From contig JAQSYO010000004.1 of assembly GCA_029256105.1 (NCBI GenBank), forward strand, positions 124,001 to 188,000: a stretch of 64,000 nt of DNA, read 5' to 3'. Origin of the DNA: Herbinix sp. (GTDB lineage Bacteria > Bacillota > Clostridia > Lachnospirales > Lachnospiraceae). How positions within the stretch are numbered: the first letter of the stretch is position 1; each line of letters starts with the position of its first letter. Below, piece after piece: positions 1 through 9,758 of the stretch. The position numbers were made by a program, and so were the translations under genes. The notes below the pieces were generated by a model that saw nothing but the letters and a program-made list of their open reading frames with translations, was not told the DNA's origin and did not search any database.

Positions 1-564
1 ATTTTCTAGATAGGTTGACTTCGTACTTAATATCGCTGTGCAAAAGGAATGATAATTAAAATCCATTCCATAAAGCTTAATCTCCTTACGTAAAGTATCT
101 TTATCTGCTGAATGCATTAACAGGCGATATAATACCTCCTGTCTTGCCTTTAATTCGCTTAAGGTATAATAGTCATCCAGATTTTTCTTGGCATCCAATT
201 CTTCAAGTACCTCTTGAACGTTGTTTAAAAGTTCATCCTCATCAATTGGTTTCAATAGATACGCCCGTACGCCTAGCGAAATTGCAGATTTCGCAAAATC
301 AAAATCTGAATATCCGGTCAGAATAATAAACTTGCCCTCAAAACCTGCTTTTTTTGCTTCTCTTATAAGATCAATACCACTCATTCCCGGCATTTTTACA
401 TCAACAAGGACAAGGTCCGGTGAATAATCAAGTACTTTTCTTAAGCCGTCCTTACCATCCATACCTTCTGCACATAGCTCAAAATTATAATTTCCCCATG
501 GAATTAGCTGCTTAATTCCTGCTCTAACCACCGGTTCATCATCAATTATCATTAATTGATACAT
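1..564 (-). CDS. Response regulator, YesN/AraC-type (N-terminal part; runs off window)
   Basis: The first 188 codons of a response regulator lie in the window and the gene continues past base 1. The receiver domain is clear: acidic pair in MIIDDEP near residues 8-10, phospho-acceptor aspartate about residue 55 in LVLVDVKMPG, and a conserved lysine in YLLKP about residue 105. A DNA-binding domain, expected to be AraC-type because the partner kinase is of the YesM class, would be outside the window. The ATG at 564 follows a good AAAGGAG site. The stop of the kinase gene lies 21 bases upstream, so the two genes are cotranscribed. Partial because of the window edge, not because of damage. Confidence 0.9.
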   Translation of the reverse strand, partial: MYQLMIIDDEPVVRAGIKQLIPWGNYNFELCAEGMDGKDGLRKVLDYSPDLVLVDVKMPGMSGIDLIREAKKAGFEGKFIILTGYSDFDFAKSAISLGVRAYLLKPIDEDELLNNVQEVLEELDAKKNLDDYYTLSELKARQEVLYRLLMHSADKDTLRKEIKLYGMDFNYHSFCTAILSTKSTYLEN

Positions 565-585
565 ACCTGCTCCTTTCAAAGGAAT

Positions 586-1677
586 TTACTGTCTGATATC
601 TTCTGGTATTTCTATCGTAACCATAGTGCCCTTATTTTCTTCACTTTTAATCGATATGCCGTATTCTTCGCCATATAGTAGTTTAATTCTTTGATTTACA
701 TTACTAAGTCCGATATTACTGCGGTTCAGCATCTTGAAATCATTCAGGCTCTCCTTGATTTCCTCTAGTTTATCTCTCGACATACCAATTCCATCATCAA
801 TTACCTCAATTACCAGATGGTCCTTATTACTTACGATTATCTGGATTTGACCCTCACCTTCCTTTGTCTCCAGTCCATGGATAAAGGCATTTTCGACCAC
901 CGGTTGGATAATCAATGGCATAATTTTTAAATCTTCGATATTACCTCTCTGATCAATTTGATAATGGATTCGGTCCCCAAACCGGTATTGCTGTATCTTC
1001 AAGTAATACTCCACAAGCTCCAGCTCGGATTTTAAGGTAACCAACTTATCTCCAACCTGAATATTTCTGCGCATGATCTTAGCAAGCATTTTAACCAGCT
1101 CTTCAATGTCGGTCTCTCCATTACAGCGAGCTTTCATGCGGATTGTCTCCAATGTGTTATACAAAAAGTGAGGATTGATTTGACTAGCAAGCATTTTGAA
1201 TTCTACATCCTTTTGCCTGCTATTTAGCTTTTCCTTTTGCATCTGCTCCTCATATACCGTTGTAATTAACTTCTGGATACTATCCATCATAATATGTAGA
1301 TCATCATATAATTCACTAATTTCGTCTGTTTCCTCAGATTTCGTGGCAATCATAAAATCACCTGCAGCTGCCTTATGGAGTTGTTCTTTAAATTCATTCA
1401 ACCGTTTGATAAAATAGCTGGAAAATACAGCGATTAATATTAATGAGAGGATAATACTTCCTGTTATCATCAGTATACTGATGATATTCTGCGCTTTTAA
1501 TAGTTGTTCCATATCACCCTTGCTCGACTGATATATCAGCGCCTTTTGTGTGCTATAACTTAAGTAGCTAAATAGAAGCAGCATCGGTATGATTTGGCAG
1601 AAGATATAGATAATGAAAATACGTTTCACTAATTTAGTTCTATTCGCATTATTGATTAAATCCTTTAACCGTTCCAT
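586..1677 (-). CDS. Sensor histidine kinase, LytS/YesM family, short sensor region
   Basis: Membrane histidine kinase that would phosphorylate the adjacent response regulator. Two transmembrane segments are visible (about residues 19-41 and 66-90), then a HAMP-like linker (87-140), the His_kinase motif QINPHFLYNTLE with the phospho-acceptor His at about 170, an N box (VVENAFIHG, 260-268) and a G box DDGIGM (294-299). At 363 residues it is much shorter than typical YesM kinases of about 580-600, because only about 25 residues separate the two membrane helices; there is no room for the usual extracellular Cache sensor. It follows the GH95 gene by 38 bases on the same strand, so it probably belongs to the glycosidase operon. 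Start ATG has a GAGGA site. Confidence 0.93.
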   Translation of the reverse strand: MERLKDLINNANRTKLVKRIFIIYIFCQIIPMLLLFSYLSYSTQKALIYQSSKGDMEQLLKAQNIISILMITGSIILSLILIAVFSSYFIKRLNEFKEQLHKAAAGDFMIATKSEETDEISELYDDLHIMMDSIQKLITTVYEEQMQKEKLNSRQKDVEFKMLASQINPHFLYNTLETIRMKARCNGETDIEELVKMLAKIMRRNIQVGDKLVTLKSELELVEYYLKIQQYRFGDRIHYQIDQRGNIEDLKIMPLIIQPVVENAFIHGLETKEGEGQIQIIVSNKDHLVIEVIDDGIGMSRDKLEEIKESLNDFKMLNRSNIGLSNVNQRIKLLYGEEYGISIKSEENKGTMVTIEIPEDIRQ

Positions 1678-1715
1678 TTTCGATCCTCATATTTTCTGTA
1701 TGAATTTTATAGTGA

Positions 1716-4001
1716 CTAATCTACTGTAACTAAGTAGATACGATCCTTAAGCATGTGGAAAATCAATTTATTACCCTCCATATGATAATCTACTTCATTA
1801 CCCCAACTATCACGAATACAATAATTCTGATAGACCGCTTTCATAACACAGTTACGATCTGTTACGGATAATATTCTTGCCTTTACAAGCTTATTATTCG
1901 TCCATTCCATATCTACTGTAAATCCGCCTCTCGCTCTCATTCCGGTCACCTTGCCATTCTTCCAGCCACTCGGTAATGCCGGCAAGAAATTAAGTTCTTC
2001 ATAATAACTTTGCAACAACATCTCTAGGATTGCAGCCGTGCCACCGAAATTACCATCAATCTGGAATACCTTGGGAGGATGAAGATCTAATAAGCTTTCT
2101 GTTGCAAAATCGCCAATTAAAGCACGGATATGCTCCCAAGCCAGATCCCCTTCTCCAAATCTCGCATAAAGACAAGCAATCCACGCACGGCTCCAGCCCG
2201 TATATCCACCACCTGCCGCCAGACGTTGTTCCAACGATACTCTTGCTGCCTGAAAGAGTTCCGGCGTCCGTTCCGGATCAATCTGTTCACCAGGAAATAC
2301 ACCGAACAAATGGGAAACATGACGGTGGAAGGGTTCCACCTCTTCGAATTCTTTATTCCATTCCAATAACTGTCCCTTACTTCCTATTTGTAAGGGGGGA
2401 AGGTGCTGCAGTATCTCCTCCCATTGCTCAATTTTATCAGAATCTACCTTTAACAGCTTTGCTGCAATAATCGCATGGCTCAGTAAATCCATAATTAATT
2501 CAATATCAATCGTTGAGGACACACAGATGGTAACCGGATACTCTCCTCCACCAACAAAACGGTTCTCCGGTGATTGAGAAGGCAGAACCTGATATATCCC
2601 CTCCTTATCCTTTACTAAAAAATTCTCATAAAAAGCAGCTACCTCCTTAATAAAAGGATAAGCCCGATCCTCAAGAAACTCCCTGTCCTGCCCATATTCA
2701 TAGTGCCACCACATGTGCTGTGCCAGCCAGGCAGCAACACCAACCCAAACGGACCATCCATAGGTCTCGGGTGTTGCACATCCCCACACGTCCGAGGACA
2801 GAGGTAGCCAGATACCATTACAGCCAAATAGTTTTTTCGCTGCATCCTTACCAAAGGGTATCATTTTCTCGAGATATACGATTAATGATTCTGTATAATC
2901 CTCGAGATGTCCGTTCTCAGCAGGCCAATAATTCATTTGCAGATTAACATCATAATGATAATCACAATCCCAACCTGGCGTCAGCTCCTCGTTCCATTTT
3001 CCCTGAAGATTAGCTGGTAATTCACCATTGGCGGAGGAAGCACATAATAAGTATCTTCCGTAATTAAAATACAACAAAGGAAGTGTTACATCATTATTAC
3101 CCTCTCGGTATGCCTTGATTCGTTCATTGGTAGGAATCTCAGGTTCCTCCGCATAGATGTTCAGATATAATCTTCCATAATTCTTCTCATGCTCTATGAT
3201 ATTCTCTTTATATAGTCGATCCCAAGGCTTCACCGGTAATAAATATCTTCTGCATTCCTCCAGCGGTGAATCCCCTTTCACATCGGTTCCTATATTAATA
3301 AATACAAGTATTTCTCTAGCATTTTCCACTCTTAACTTGTGTCCTTCAATTGGATATATCTTTCCCCCACGGATTTTCAAATCAGCCTTAACACAAAACT
3401 TCATTCCCATATGGAAAGCACCATGCATAATCATTGTTGCATTTCCCATATCATGCGTCACCTTGCATCGTAAATCCGGAATCCTATCTAACCAGAATAC
3501 ACCGCTGATGAACTCTTCACGTGCATAAATTCGTGTAACTATACAGTTTTCAATTAAATGACCAATGATCGTTCTTGAAATATGTCTGTCATCTGCATCG
3601 TAGGAAACTTTTACCCTAGCCCGCTCTAAGTTCAATTCTCTTTTATAATTACTAACCGCTCCTTGTTCTAAAGCAAAACGAAAGTCTCCCGCCGGTTGGT
3701 AAGCATCCTCCATGGTAGGCCGATCACTAATACCACCATTACCACCCCATGCTTCGTTCGCCAATAAGGTTGCAGCTTCATATTGCTCCTCTAATAAAAG
3801 CTTTCGAACCTCAGGTAAAAAGGAACTGCGTTCTTCATTACTTCGTTCTTTATTCTGTCCAATGCATAACCACTCATGGTTAAGTGCAATCCGTTCTTCC
3901 TCTATTCCTCCAAGCACCATCCCGGCCAGTCTTCCCGTACCAATTGGTAAGCCGTTTCTCCATTCACTTGCCGGACTGGTATACCATAATCTATGATTCA
4001 A
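1716..4001 (-). CDS. GH95 family alpha-L-fucosidase-like glycoside hydrolase
   Basis: Predicted cytoplasmic exo-glycosidase of family GH95 (1,2-alpha-L-fucosidases and alpha-L-galactosidases). Family landmarks, numbered from a GTG at 4028: N-terminal [20 protein letters not shown] (337-346), [15 protein letters not shown] with the likely general acid Glu488, HRHVSHLFG (568-576) and QIDGNFGG with the base Asp658. The position equivalent to the first of the two active-site Asn of Bifidobacterium AfcA (N421) appears to be Asp360, while Asn362 matches N423. I place the start at the TTG at 4001, which sits seven bases after GGAGG and matches the family N-terminus; the GTG at 4028 has no ribosome site. 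No signal peptide, so substrates must be imported. It lies 19 bases after the GH42 stop. Confidence 0.9.
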   Translation of the reverse strand: MNHRLWYTSPASEWRNGLPIGTGRLAGMVLGGIEEERIALNHEWLCIGQNKERSNEERSSFLPEVRKLLLEEQYEAATLLANEAWGGNGGISDRPTMEDAYQPAGDFRFALEQGAVSNYKRELNLERARVKVSYDADDRHISRTIIGHLIENCIVTRIYAREEFISGVFWLDRIPDLRCKVTHDMGNATMIMHGAFHMGMKFCVKADLKIRGGKIYPIEGHKLRVENAREILVFINIGTDVKGDSPLEECRRYLLPVKPWDRLYKENIIEHEKNYGRLYLNIYAEEPEIPTNERIKAYREGNNDVTLPLLYFNYGRYLLCASSANGELPANLQGKWNEELTPGWDCDYHYDVNLQMNYWPAENGHLEDYTESLIVYLEKMIPFGKDAAKKLFGCNGIWLPLSSDVWGCATPETYGWSVWVGVAAWLAQHMWWHYEYGQDREFLEDRAYPFIKEVAAFYENFLVKDKEGIYQVLPSQSPENRFVGGGEYPVTICVSSTIDIELIMDLLSHAIIAAKLLKVDSDKIEQWEEILQHLPPLQIGSKGQLLEWNKEFEEVEPFHRHVSHLFGVFPGEQIDPERTPELFQAARVSLEQRLAAGGGYTGWSRAWIACLYARFGEGDLAWEHIRALIGDFATESLLDLHPPKVFQIDGNFGGTAAILEMLLQSYYEELNFLPALPSGWKNGKVTGMRARGGFTVDMEWTNNKLVKARILSVTDRNCVMKAVYQNYCIRDSWGNEVDYHMEGNKLIFHMLKDRIYLVTVD

Positions 4002-4020
4002 AACATTTCCTCCGATCTGC

Positions 4021-6039
4021 CTATCCACGCGCCGATTTTAAGATTGCTATCTCTTTCGTATGAAGTATAATACTGCTGCCTTTGAGATACTCCACTCCTG
4101 TAATTAGGTTCTTATATTCGTTATTCAAAGCTACCTTCTGATCCTTCTCCGAATGGTTTAGTATGAAAGTAAACTCTCCTTTTTCATTGATTCTTCTGGT
4201 TACTTCCACACCCTTTGGTGCTACCAAAATCGGATCAATCTCCAATTTGTTCAAAAGCTTACTAAAAAAACAATTGTAAAATTCTTCATTTGAACGTGTT
4301 CCGATATAATAAGCTTCTCCACTTCCATACTTATTTTTTGTCACCACCGGTGTATCCTTGTAAAAATCCGTCTGATAGATTCCGAGAATCTCGGCTCCCT
4401 CAAGGTGCATAATATCGCATAGTAACCTGGCCGGATATGATTTCATATTGTAAATGAAATGATTTTCCTTACCGCTTGGTAAGCCATCAATTTCCTCAAC
4501 CCAGATTCCCAAAAGCTTACGAAGCTTGCCGGGATACCCACCGACCGTAACTAGGTCATGTTCATCTACGATACCGCTGAAGAAGCTGGTTACAAAGGTT
4601 CCTCCCTTGTCTACAAACTCCTTTAATTTCTTGTCATATTCCCCTTTCACCATATAAAGTAAGGGTGCAATAACAAGGCTGTATTTTGATAAATCCTCCT
4701 CGATGCCGATAATATCTACAGATACGTTAAATTGATGAAGGACTTTATAGTAATTAAATATTTCATCCTGATATTTTAATTCACAGCTAGGACCTGCGGA
4801 ATATTCAATAGCCCACCAGTTGTCCCAGTCAAATAGAATTGCAACCTTAGCTATTGTAAGTGAACCCAGTGTTTCATTCCCCAGCTTTTCCAGTTCTGCG
4901 CCTAGTTCCTGACACTCACGAAATACTCTGGTATTTTCGTGTCCTGAATGGTCAATAATCGCTCCATGGTATTTCTCACAGGCACCGATGCTTCTTCTCA
5001 TCTGGAAGAACATAATTGCATCCGATCCATGTGCCACTGCTTGATAACTCCACAGACGCATCACGCCTGGACGTTTGAGCGAATTATAAGGCTGCCAATT
5101 CGTAACGCTGGGCGTCTGCTCCATAAGGATGAAGGGTAATCCACTTTTTAATCCTCGCATTAAATCGTGCTTCATTGCAGTCTCAGCGATATCCTCTGCG
5201 ACTGACGGATAACTGTCCCATGATATAAAATCCAGGTATTTCGCCCATTTTTGATAATCAAGTGGTTTATAAAAGCCCATTAGGTTTGTTGTAATCGGAA
5301 TGTCCGGTGTAATCGCTTTAACTGCGTTATACTCCGCTTTATAACATTCCAACATACTATCGGAATTAAATCGTGCATAATCTAAAGAAATCCCTTGAAA
5401 CATCGTTCTATCCGATTCGAAATGTTCACTTTGCATGTTTGGAACAACAATTTCCTCCCAGTCGTAGAACGTATGCCCCCAAAAAGCGGTATTCCAGGCT
5501 TTATTTAATTGATTTATTGTTCGGTAACGCTCCTTCAACCACAAACGGAACGCCTTCTCACAATTCTCACAATAGCAAGCACCGCCATATTCGTTCGAAA
5601 TATGCCACGCAACAATATTATTATAATTCTTATATCGCTGTGCTAATTTTTCAGCCAAATGTACCGAATACCTACGGTAGATTTTACTATTGGGACAGGA
5701 ATTGTGTCTGCCTCCAAATTTACGCTTTATCCCATTAAATTCGGTTCGGAGAATCTCCGGATACTTTCTTGCCATCCATGCAGGATGAGCCGCTGTGGAG
5801 GTTGCAAGACATACCTTTAAATCGTTCTCCGTCACCATATTCATAATTTTATCTAATTCACTAAAATCATATACCTCATCATCCTTTTGTAGTGCTGCCC
5901 AATTAAATACATTAAGCGTAACAATATCAATATGCGCCAGCTTTAAGAGACGCATATCCTCTTGCCTAGTCTCCTCATCCCATTGCTCCGGATTATAATC
6001 GCCGCCATATAACAGCTTTCCAATATTTATGTTATTCAT
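4021..6039 (-). CDS. GH42 family beta-galactosidase
   Basis: Cytoplasmic beta-galactosidase of family GH42, 672 residues, the usual length. The TIM-barrel domain starts with [10 protein letters not shown] (11-20); the acid/base is Glu150 in HISNEYGG and the nucleophile Glu307 in FILMEQTP. Cys115, Cys155, Cys157 and Cys160 form the four-cysteine zinc site known from GH42 enzymes. The trimerisation and C-terminal beta domains follow. It is the first gene of the minus-strand block and the GH95, kinase and regulator genes follow closely, which suggests joint breakdown of imported fucosylated galacto-oligosaccharides such as xyloglucan or milk-type fragments; the substrate is inference. ATG start with a GGAGGG site ten bases upstream. 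Confidence 0.95.
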   Translation of the reverse strand: MNNINIGKLLYGGDYNPEQWDEETRQEDMRLLKLAHIDIVTLNVFNWAALQKDDEVYDFSELDKIMNMVTENDLKVCLATSTAAHPAWMARKYPEILRTEFNGIKRKFGGRHNSCPNSKIYRRYSVHLAEKLAQRYKNYNNIVAWHISNEYGGACYCENCEKAFRLWLKERYRTINQLNKAWNTAFWGHTFYDWEEIVVPNMQSEHFESDRTMFQGISLDYARFNSDSMLECYKAEYNAVKAITPDIPITTNLMGFYKPLDYQKWAKYLDFISWDSYPSVAEDIAETAMKHDLMRGLKSGLPFILMEQTPSVTNWQPYNSLKRPGVMRLWSYQAVAHGSDAIMFFQMRRSIGACEKYHGAIIDHSGHENTRVFRECQELGAELEKLGNETLGSLTIAKVAILFDWDNWWAIEYSAGPSCELKYQDEIFNYYKVLHQFNVSVDIIGIEEDLSKYSLVIAPLLYMVKGEYDKKLKEFVDKGGTFVTSFFSGIVDEHDLVTVGGYPGKLRKLLGIWVEEIDGLPSGKENHFIYNMKSYPARLLCDIMHLEGAEILGIYQTDFYKDTPVVTKNKYGSGEAYYIGTRSNEEFYNCFFSKLLNKLEIDPILVAPKGVEVTRRINEKGEFTFILNHSEKDQKVALNNEYKNLITGVEYLKGSSIILHTKEIAILKSARG

Positions 6040-6190
6040 CCTCGTAGACCCTCCAATGATTGAATACTACATATACAAATACTTAAGTATCCTTTCTCAT
6101 TAAATATTATAACTTAGTATAAATTATTTTTTAATCCTAATTTTTTTATATAAAACACTTGAAATATTATAGGTTGGAATAAATATAGTT

Positions 6191-6247
6191 GCTTCGGACT
6201 AATATTATAGCTTCGGATAAATATTATAGTTTCGGATAAATAATATA
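6191..6247. repeat. Three tandem copies of a 19-bp unit in a divergent intergenic region
   Basis: Three consecutive 19-base units starting GCTTCGGA or GTTTCGGA and ending in an AT tract (6191-6209, 6210-6228, 6229-6247), with a decayed fourth copy after them. They lie in the 477-base gap between the divergent GH42 and GH3 lipoprotein genes. A weak stem GAG-TGCT/AGCA-CTC follows at about 6274-6298. No gene is seen in this gap. Confidence 0.7.
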
Positions 6248-6516
6248 ACTTCAAACTATAAATAATAGAAAAGAGCTGCTCCTAAATAGCAACTCCCAAT
6301 ACTTAATACACTTTATTTTTCTACAAGGTGGTTTCCGTTTTTCCTACCCCAAATTTGTTATATATTATCTCCATCCATCAATCTCTGTTTGTTATAGTAT
6401 GATTCCATAGTATTACTTTCTCAACGGATTATCAAGGCTATAATGAACCATATTTAAGGACTAAATCGTCTAATGTGTGATACAATAATAAAGCATTGTA
6501 AAACCGGAGGATAAAA

Positions 6517-7818
6517 ATGAAAACAAAATTAACTTTAATACTAATATTTCTTATAATTACTTTAATAATGAATGGCTGTAGTTTTAAAATTACTGATGAC
6601 AAAACATCAAATTCTCAATCCAATTCAAACCCAAGCGAAACTATAATGCCTACGCAAGCTCAGGAATCTGTTGCTACGCCCACCCCTACGATAAAACTTA
6701 TACCTACGGTAACACCAATACCTACCGCGATTCCTACTCCCACTATGAAGCCAATGCCTACAAATTCAATACCTACTAATGTAGATGGAACAAAGCCTGA
6801 CCCGTCGAGTTATGATAAAATTGCAAGCTCCATTTTGAAGAATATGACGCTGGAAGAGAAAATCGGTCAGTTGTTCTTTGTTAGATGTAGAAGTGATTAT
6901 GCGGATACCGATATAAAGACTTACCATTTGGGAGGTTATATTCTTTTTGGCGTGGATTTTGAAGATAAAACAAAAAAAGAATTAATTAATAATATACAAG
7001 ACTATCAAGATTCCTCAAAGATACCACTGCTCATTGGTGTTGATGAGGAAGGTGGTTCGGTAATTCGAGTTAGTAAATATCCTGCATTTCGATCTGTTCC
7101 CTTTAAATCTCCACAGGATTTATATAAAATGGGTGGGTTTGATTTAATAAGAGGTGATACTATAGAAAAAGCAAAGCTATTAAAAAGCTTAGGGATTAAT
7201 GTAAATCTTGCACCTGTTTGTGATGTATCAACCAACCCAAAAGATTTTATCTATAACCGCACCTTCGGTAAGGATGCAAAGGCAACCTCCGATTATGTCA
7301 CAACGGTGGTGAAAGAAATGAATTCCCAAGGGATTGGAAGTACACTGAAGCATTTCCCCGGTTATGGAAATAATGTAGATACCCATACTGGAATTGCAAT
7401 TGATGATCGAAGTTATAATAGCTTTGTTAAAACTGATTTTCTTCCCTTCGAGGCTGGAATTGAGGCTGGTGCAGGAAGTATTCTAGTTTCGCATAATATA
7501 GTAAAATCGATGGATAAGAATTATCCAGCTTCTCTATCGGTAGCCGTTCATAATATTCTTCGCAACGATCTCGGCTTTGAGGGTGTGATTATGACCGACG
7601 ATCTGAGTATGGATGCCATTCTTCAATACACCAATGATAAAGAGGCAGCAGTATTAGCAATTGAAGCAGGAAATGATCTAATTATAGCCTCGAATTTTGA
7701 TATTCAAATCCCTGCTGTTATTGAAGCTGTAAAAGATAACACACTCACGGAAGCTCGCATAGATGAATCTGTCATGAGAATTCTTATATGGAAGCTTTCC
7801 ATGGGCATAATATCTTAA
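6517..7818 (+). CDS. GH3 lipoprotein, NagZ-like beta-N-acetylhexosaminidase
   Basis: Surface lipoprotein with a glycoside hydrolase family 3 catalytic domain. Residues 1-20 are a lipoprotein signal ending in the lipobox MNGC with Cys21. Residues 45-90 form a Thr/Pro-rich linker, as in cell-envelope enzymes. The catalytic domain carries KHFPGYG (278-284) followed by DTH (288-290), the Asp-His dyad that replaces the usual acid/base in NagZ enzymes, and the nucleophile Asp361 in IMTDDLSM. The family removes N-acetylglucosamine from peptidoglycan or chitin fragments; exact substrate here is unknown. There is no C-terminal GH3 domain, again as in NagZ. Single gene with a CCGGAGGA ribosome site and its own terminator. 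Confidence 0.9.
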   Translation: MKTKLTLILIFLIITLIMNGCSFKITDDKTSNSQSNSNPSETIMPTQAQESVATPTPTIKLIPTVTPIPTAIPTPTMKPMPTNSIPTNVDGTKPDPSSYDKIASSILKNMTLEEKIGQLFFVRCRSDYADTDIKTYHLGGYILFGVDFEDKTKKELINNIQDYQDSSKIPLLIGVDEEGGSVIRVSKYPAFRSVPFKSPQDLYKMGGFDLIRGDTIEKAKLLKSLGINVNLAPVCDVSTNPKDFIYNRTFGKDAKATSDYVTTVVKEMNSQGIGSTLKHFPGYGNNVDTHTGIAIDDRSYNSFVKTDFLPFEAGIEAGAGSILVSHNIVKSMDKNYPASLSVAVHNILRNDLGFEGVIMTDDLSMDAILQYTNDKEAAVLAIEAGNDLIIASNFDIQIPAVIEAVKDNTLTEARIDESVMRILIWKLSMGIIS

Positions 7819-7836
7819 CGATTTGCTAATTTTACC

Positions 7837-7874
7837 AAGGACATTACAGAAGCCCCTCTGCAGTGTCCTTTCTT
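7837..7874 (+). terminator. Intrinsic terminator after the GH3 lipoprotein
   Basis: Arms AAGGACA (7837-7843) and TGTCCTT (7864-7870) with an inner CAG/CTG helix, followed by TTCTT. It lies 19 bases after the stop codon. Confidence 0.75.
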
Positions 7875-8020
7875 AAAATCCACCTACTACCTTTTAATCG
7901 CATTCCCCTCACCACCATGCTAGAAATTCAGTAAAAGTTATGGAAATTGATTGTAGATTTAACTGTCTCCATGATAGAATATGAATAAACGATAATAAAA
8001 CAATCATACAAGGAGAAAAC

Positions 8021-8497
8021 ATGAGAAGAAAAAACCGTGAAGTTAGTAATATGGAGGAAATAGTAGAAATAATTAAAAAATGTGATGTATGTAGAATTGC
8101 TTTTTTTGATGAGGAATACCCCTATATCATTCCTTTGAATTTTGGTGTTAATCATGATGGCGAGGATATTGATTTTTATTTTCATGGAGCTAATGCAGGG
8201 AAAAAATTAGACTTGCTACGGCAAAATCCTAAGGTTGGTTTTGAACTGGATTGTTCACACAATTTGATAACCGGTGAAGCAGCTTGCGATTATACGATGG
8301 AATTTGAAAGTGTATGTGGTGACGGAATTATTGAAGTACTAGGAGATGACCAAAAGATAAGAGCTTTGAATATATTAATGCAGCAATATGCTAGAGATAC
8401 TACTTTTGAATATAGTGAGCAAAGTTTGAAGGCTGTTACCGTACTTAAGCTTAAGGTACATCATATTATGGGTAAAAGATTAAATAAAAATTCATAA
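8021..8497 (+). CDS. NimA-like pyridoxamine 5'-phosphate oxidase family flavoprotein
   Basis: A 158-residue split-barrel FMN-binding protein of the pyridoxamine 5'-phosphate oxidase superfamily, closest in pattern to the NimA/YqjD-type group: start MRRKNREV, then CDVCRIAFFDEEYPYIIPLNFG (split here only by description), FHGANAGKKLDLL and the NPKVGFELD strand. Some members confer nitroimidazole resistance by reducing the drug; most are uncharacterised and may handle flavin or pyridoxal compounds. Single gene with an AAGGAGA site directly before the ATG. A small stem follows the stop, then an unusually long perfect hairpin. The family assignment is firm; the substrate is not known. Confidence 0.88.
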   Translation: MRRKNREVSNMEEIVEIIKKCDVCRIAFFDEEYPYIIPLNFGVNHDGEDIDFYFHGANAGKKLDLLRQNPKVGFELDCSHNLITGEAACDYTMEFESVCGDGIIEVLGDDQKIRALNILMQQYARDTTFEYSEQSLKAVTVLKLKVHHIMGKRLNKNS

Positions 8498-8532
8498 TAT
8501 AAGTTATCGGAAGTTACAAAGTAACTTTTGAT

Positions 8533-8549
8533 AAAAGGCGATGCCTTTT
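8533..8549 (+). terminator. Short terminator-like stem
   Basis: AAAAGGC (8533-8539), three-base loop, GCCTTTT (8543-8549). Weak but placed 35 bases after the NimA-like gene. Confidence 0.4.
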
Positions 8550-8554
8550 CGCCG

Positions 8555-8602
8555 TGTATCTCGAATATAGGAACATGTTTTTGTTCCTATATTCGAGATA
8601 CA
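8555..8602. repeat. Perfect 21-bp inverted repeat hairpin
   Basis: The arms 8555-8575 (starting TGTATCTCGAAT) and 8582-8602 are perfectly complementary over 21 bases with a six-base loop TGTTTT. No T-tract follows on either strand, so it is not a standard intrinsic terminator. It sits between the NimA-like gene and a separate terminator at 8711. It could be a small mobile-element relic, a processing site or a protein-binding site. Confidence 0.8.
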
Positions 8603-8710
8603 AAGCATCAATTGAATGGCTTAAGGCTTGGCAAAGTACCGGAAAACTTAGAGTGCTCAATTATCAGGTTTTTAGTCTATTTACACTTTGATATAAGTAT
8701 ATAATTGGTT

Positions 8711-8758
8711 ACATAATAGAAGGACCTATGATGATTGTCATAGATCCTTCTATTATGT
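8711..8758. terminator. Long near-perfect terminator hairpin between convergent genes
   Basis: Arms 8711-8731 and 8738-8758 pair over 21 bases with one mismatch and a six-base loop; ATTTTAC follows on the plus strand. It separates the NimA-like gene from the convergent gene ending at 8778. Confidence 0.75.
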
Positions 8759-8777
8759 ATTTTACAATACATTATTT

Positions 8778-9731
8778 TTATTCTACGATTTCAAGTCCGG
8801 TATTTGTACCAATTCCCTGATAATAAACATTTCCGCTGCGGTCAGAAAGTCTTACCTTAACTACCGCATTGATACTTTCAATGATATCCCTAGTCATCTG
8901 CCCATTAATGGCAGCTTTTATGGTACCACCCTCAGCATGTGTTACACTTATGTCCAATCGGAAACGACAATCCTTAATGGTTACCCTTAATTGATTTTTA
9001 TTGTAATACATACGACTAATTCTTGCTCCGGAATAGGTCGAAAATAAGAAGATACGATCCTTATAACGAAACAGAGAAATGAAGCCGATAAAACCCTCCC
9101 CACAACAGGAGGCCTTGCCAACATTAAGGGACAATGATACATCATCCGGTTGAAAATGATTGGATTGAACCCAGATCCAAGAATTCGGCATGGATCTTCC
9201 CCAGTTTTTCTCGATATACCCAATACCGCCACTAAACTCAACCGGCTTACCTGATATCTTCAAATGGCCAACTACATCATGTTGGATGTTAACTATATCA
9301 TGATAGCATTCCATGAACGGAAGATATAGGAACGGTCCCATAACACCAGGACGTAAAATGGACTTCGGAAATTCCATAATATTATGGAAATAAAGATCTC
9401 CTTGTAGACTGATATCCTGTCCTTTTAAATTCAATCGAATCCTTGTCTTGGAAAAGTAATTATCTCCAATCATAATCTCAAATTGATCTTCATTATATTC
9501 AAAATCACAGATATCAAAACGAAAATAACTTACTTTATTATCCGTATCCAATACTTGAATAAACGCATGGGTATCCCATTCTCCGATAGATAATCCCGGA
9601 ATTATGGCGAAGGCATGCTCCGACTTACTATCGATGATTTTATAATACCAGCCTTCAAAATAATGTTTCTTCTTGTATTTACCCTGAAACATCTCAGGGT
9701 GAAATAATTTCTTGATTCGATACATAGTCAT
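8778..9731 (-). CDS. Tocopherol cyclase-like family protein
   Basis: A 317-residue protein matching the tocopherol cyclase-like family (two lipocalin-type beta barrels) from remembered pattern: the N-terminal KKHYFEGWYYKI, the GYIEKNWG motif near residue 165 and SWIWVQSNHF just after it. In plants and cyanobacteria the family cyclises tocopherol precursors; in Firmicutes its role is unknown and no tocopherol pathway is visible here. No signal peptide or membrane helix, so probably cytoplasmic. The small membrane protein upstream ends 27 bases before it, indicating cotranscription. ATG start with AAAGGAACG; a second ATG two codons later is also possible. Confidence 0.8.
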   Translation of the reverse strand: MTMYRIKKLFHPEMFQGKYKKKHYFEGWYYKIIDSKSEHAFAIIPGLSIGEWDTHAFIQVLDTDNKVSYFRFDICDFEYNEDQFEIMIGDNYFSKTRIRLNLKGQDISLQGDLYFHNIMEFPKSILRPGVMGPFLYLPFMECYHDIVNIQHDVVGHLKISGKPVEFSGGIGYIEKNWGRSMPNSWIWVQSNHFQPDDVSLSLNVGKASCCGEGFIGFISLFRYKDRIFLFSTYSGARISRMYYNKNQLRVTIKDCRFRLDISVTHAEGGTIKAAINGQMTRDIIESINAVVKVRLSDRSGNVYYQGIGTNTGLEIVE

Positions 9732-9758
9732 ACGTTCCTTTTCTTAATATTACAGAAT

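Noticed and set aside
2030..2470. Long plus-strand open frame inside the GH95 gene
   Set aside because: Antisense shadow of a well-supported gene; no ribosome site and low-complexity translation.
7928..8185. Minus-strand 85-codon frame upstream of the NimA-like gene
   Set aside because: No ribosome site and overlaps the true gene start; Ile/Tyr-rich noise.
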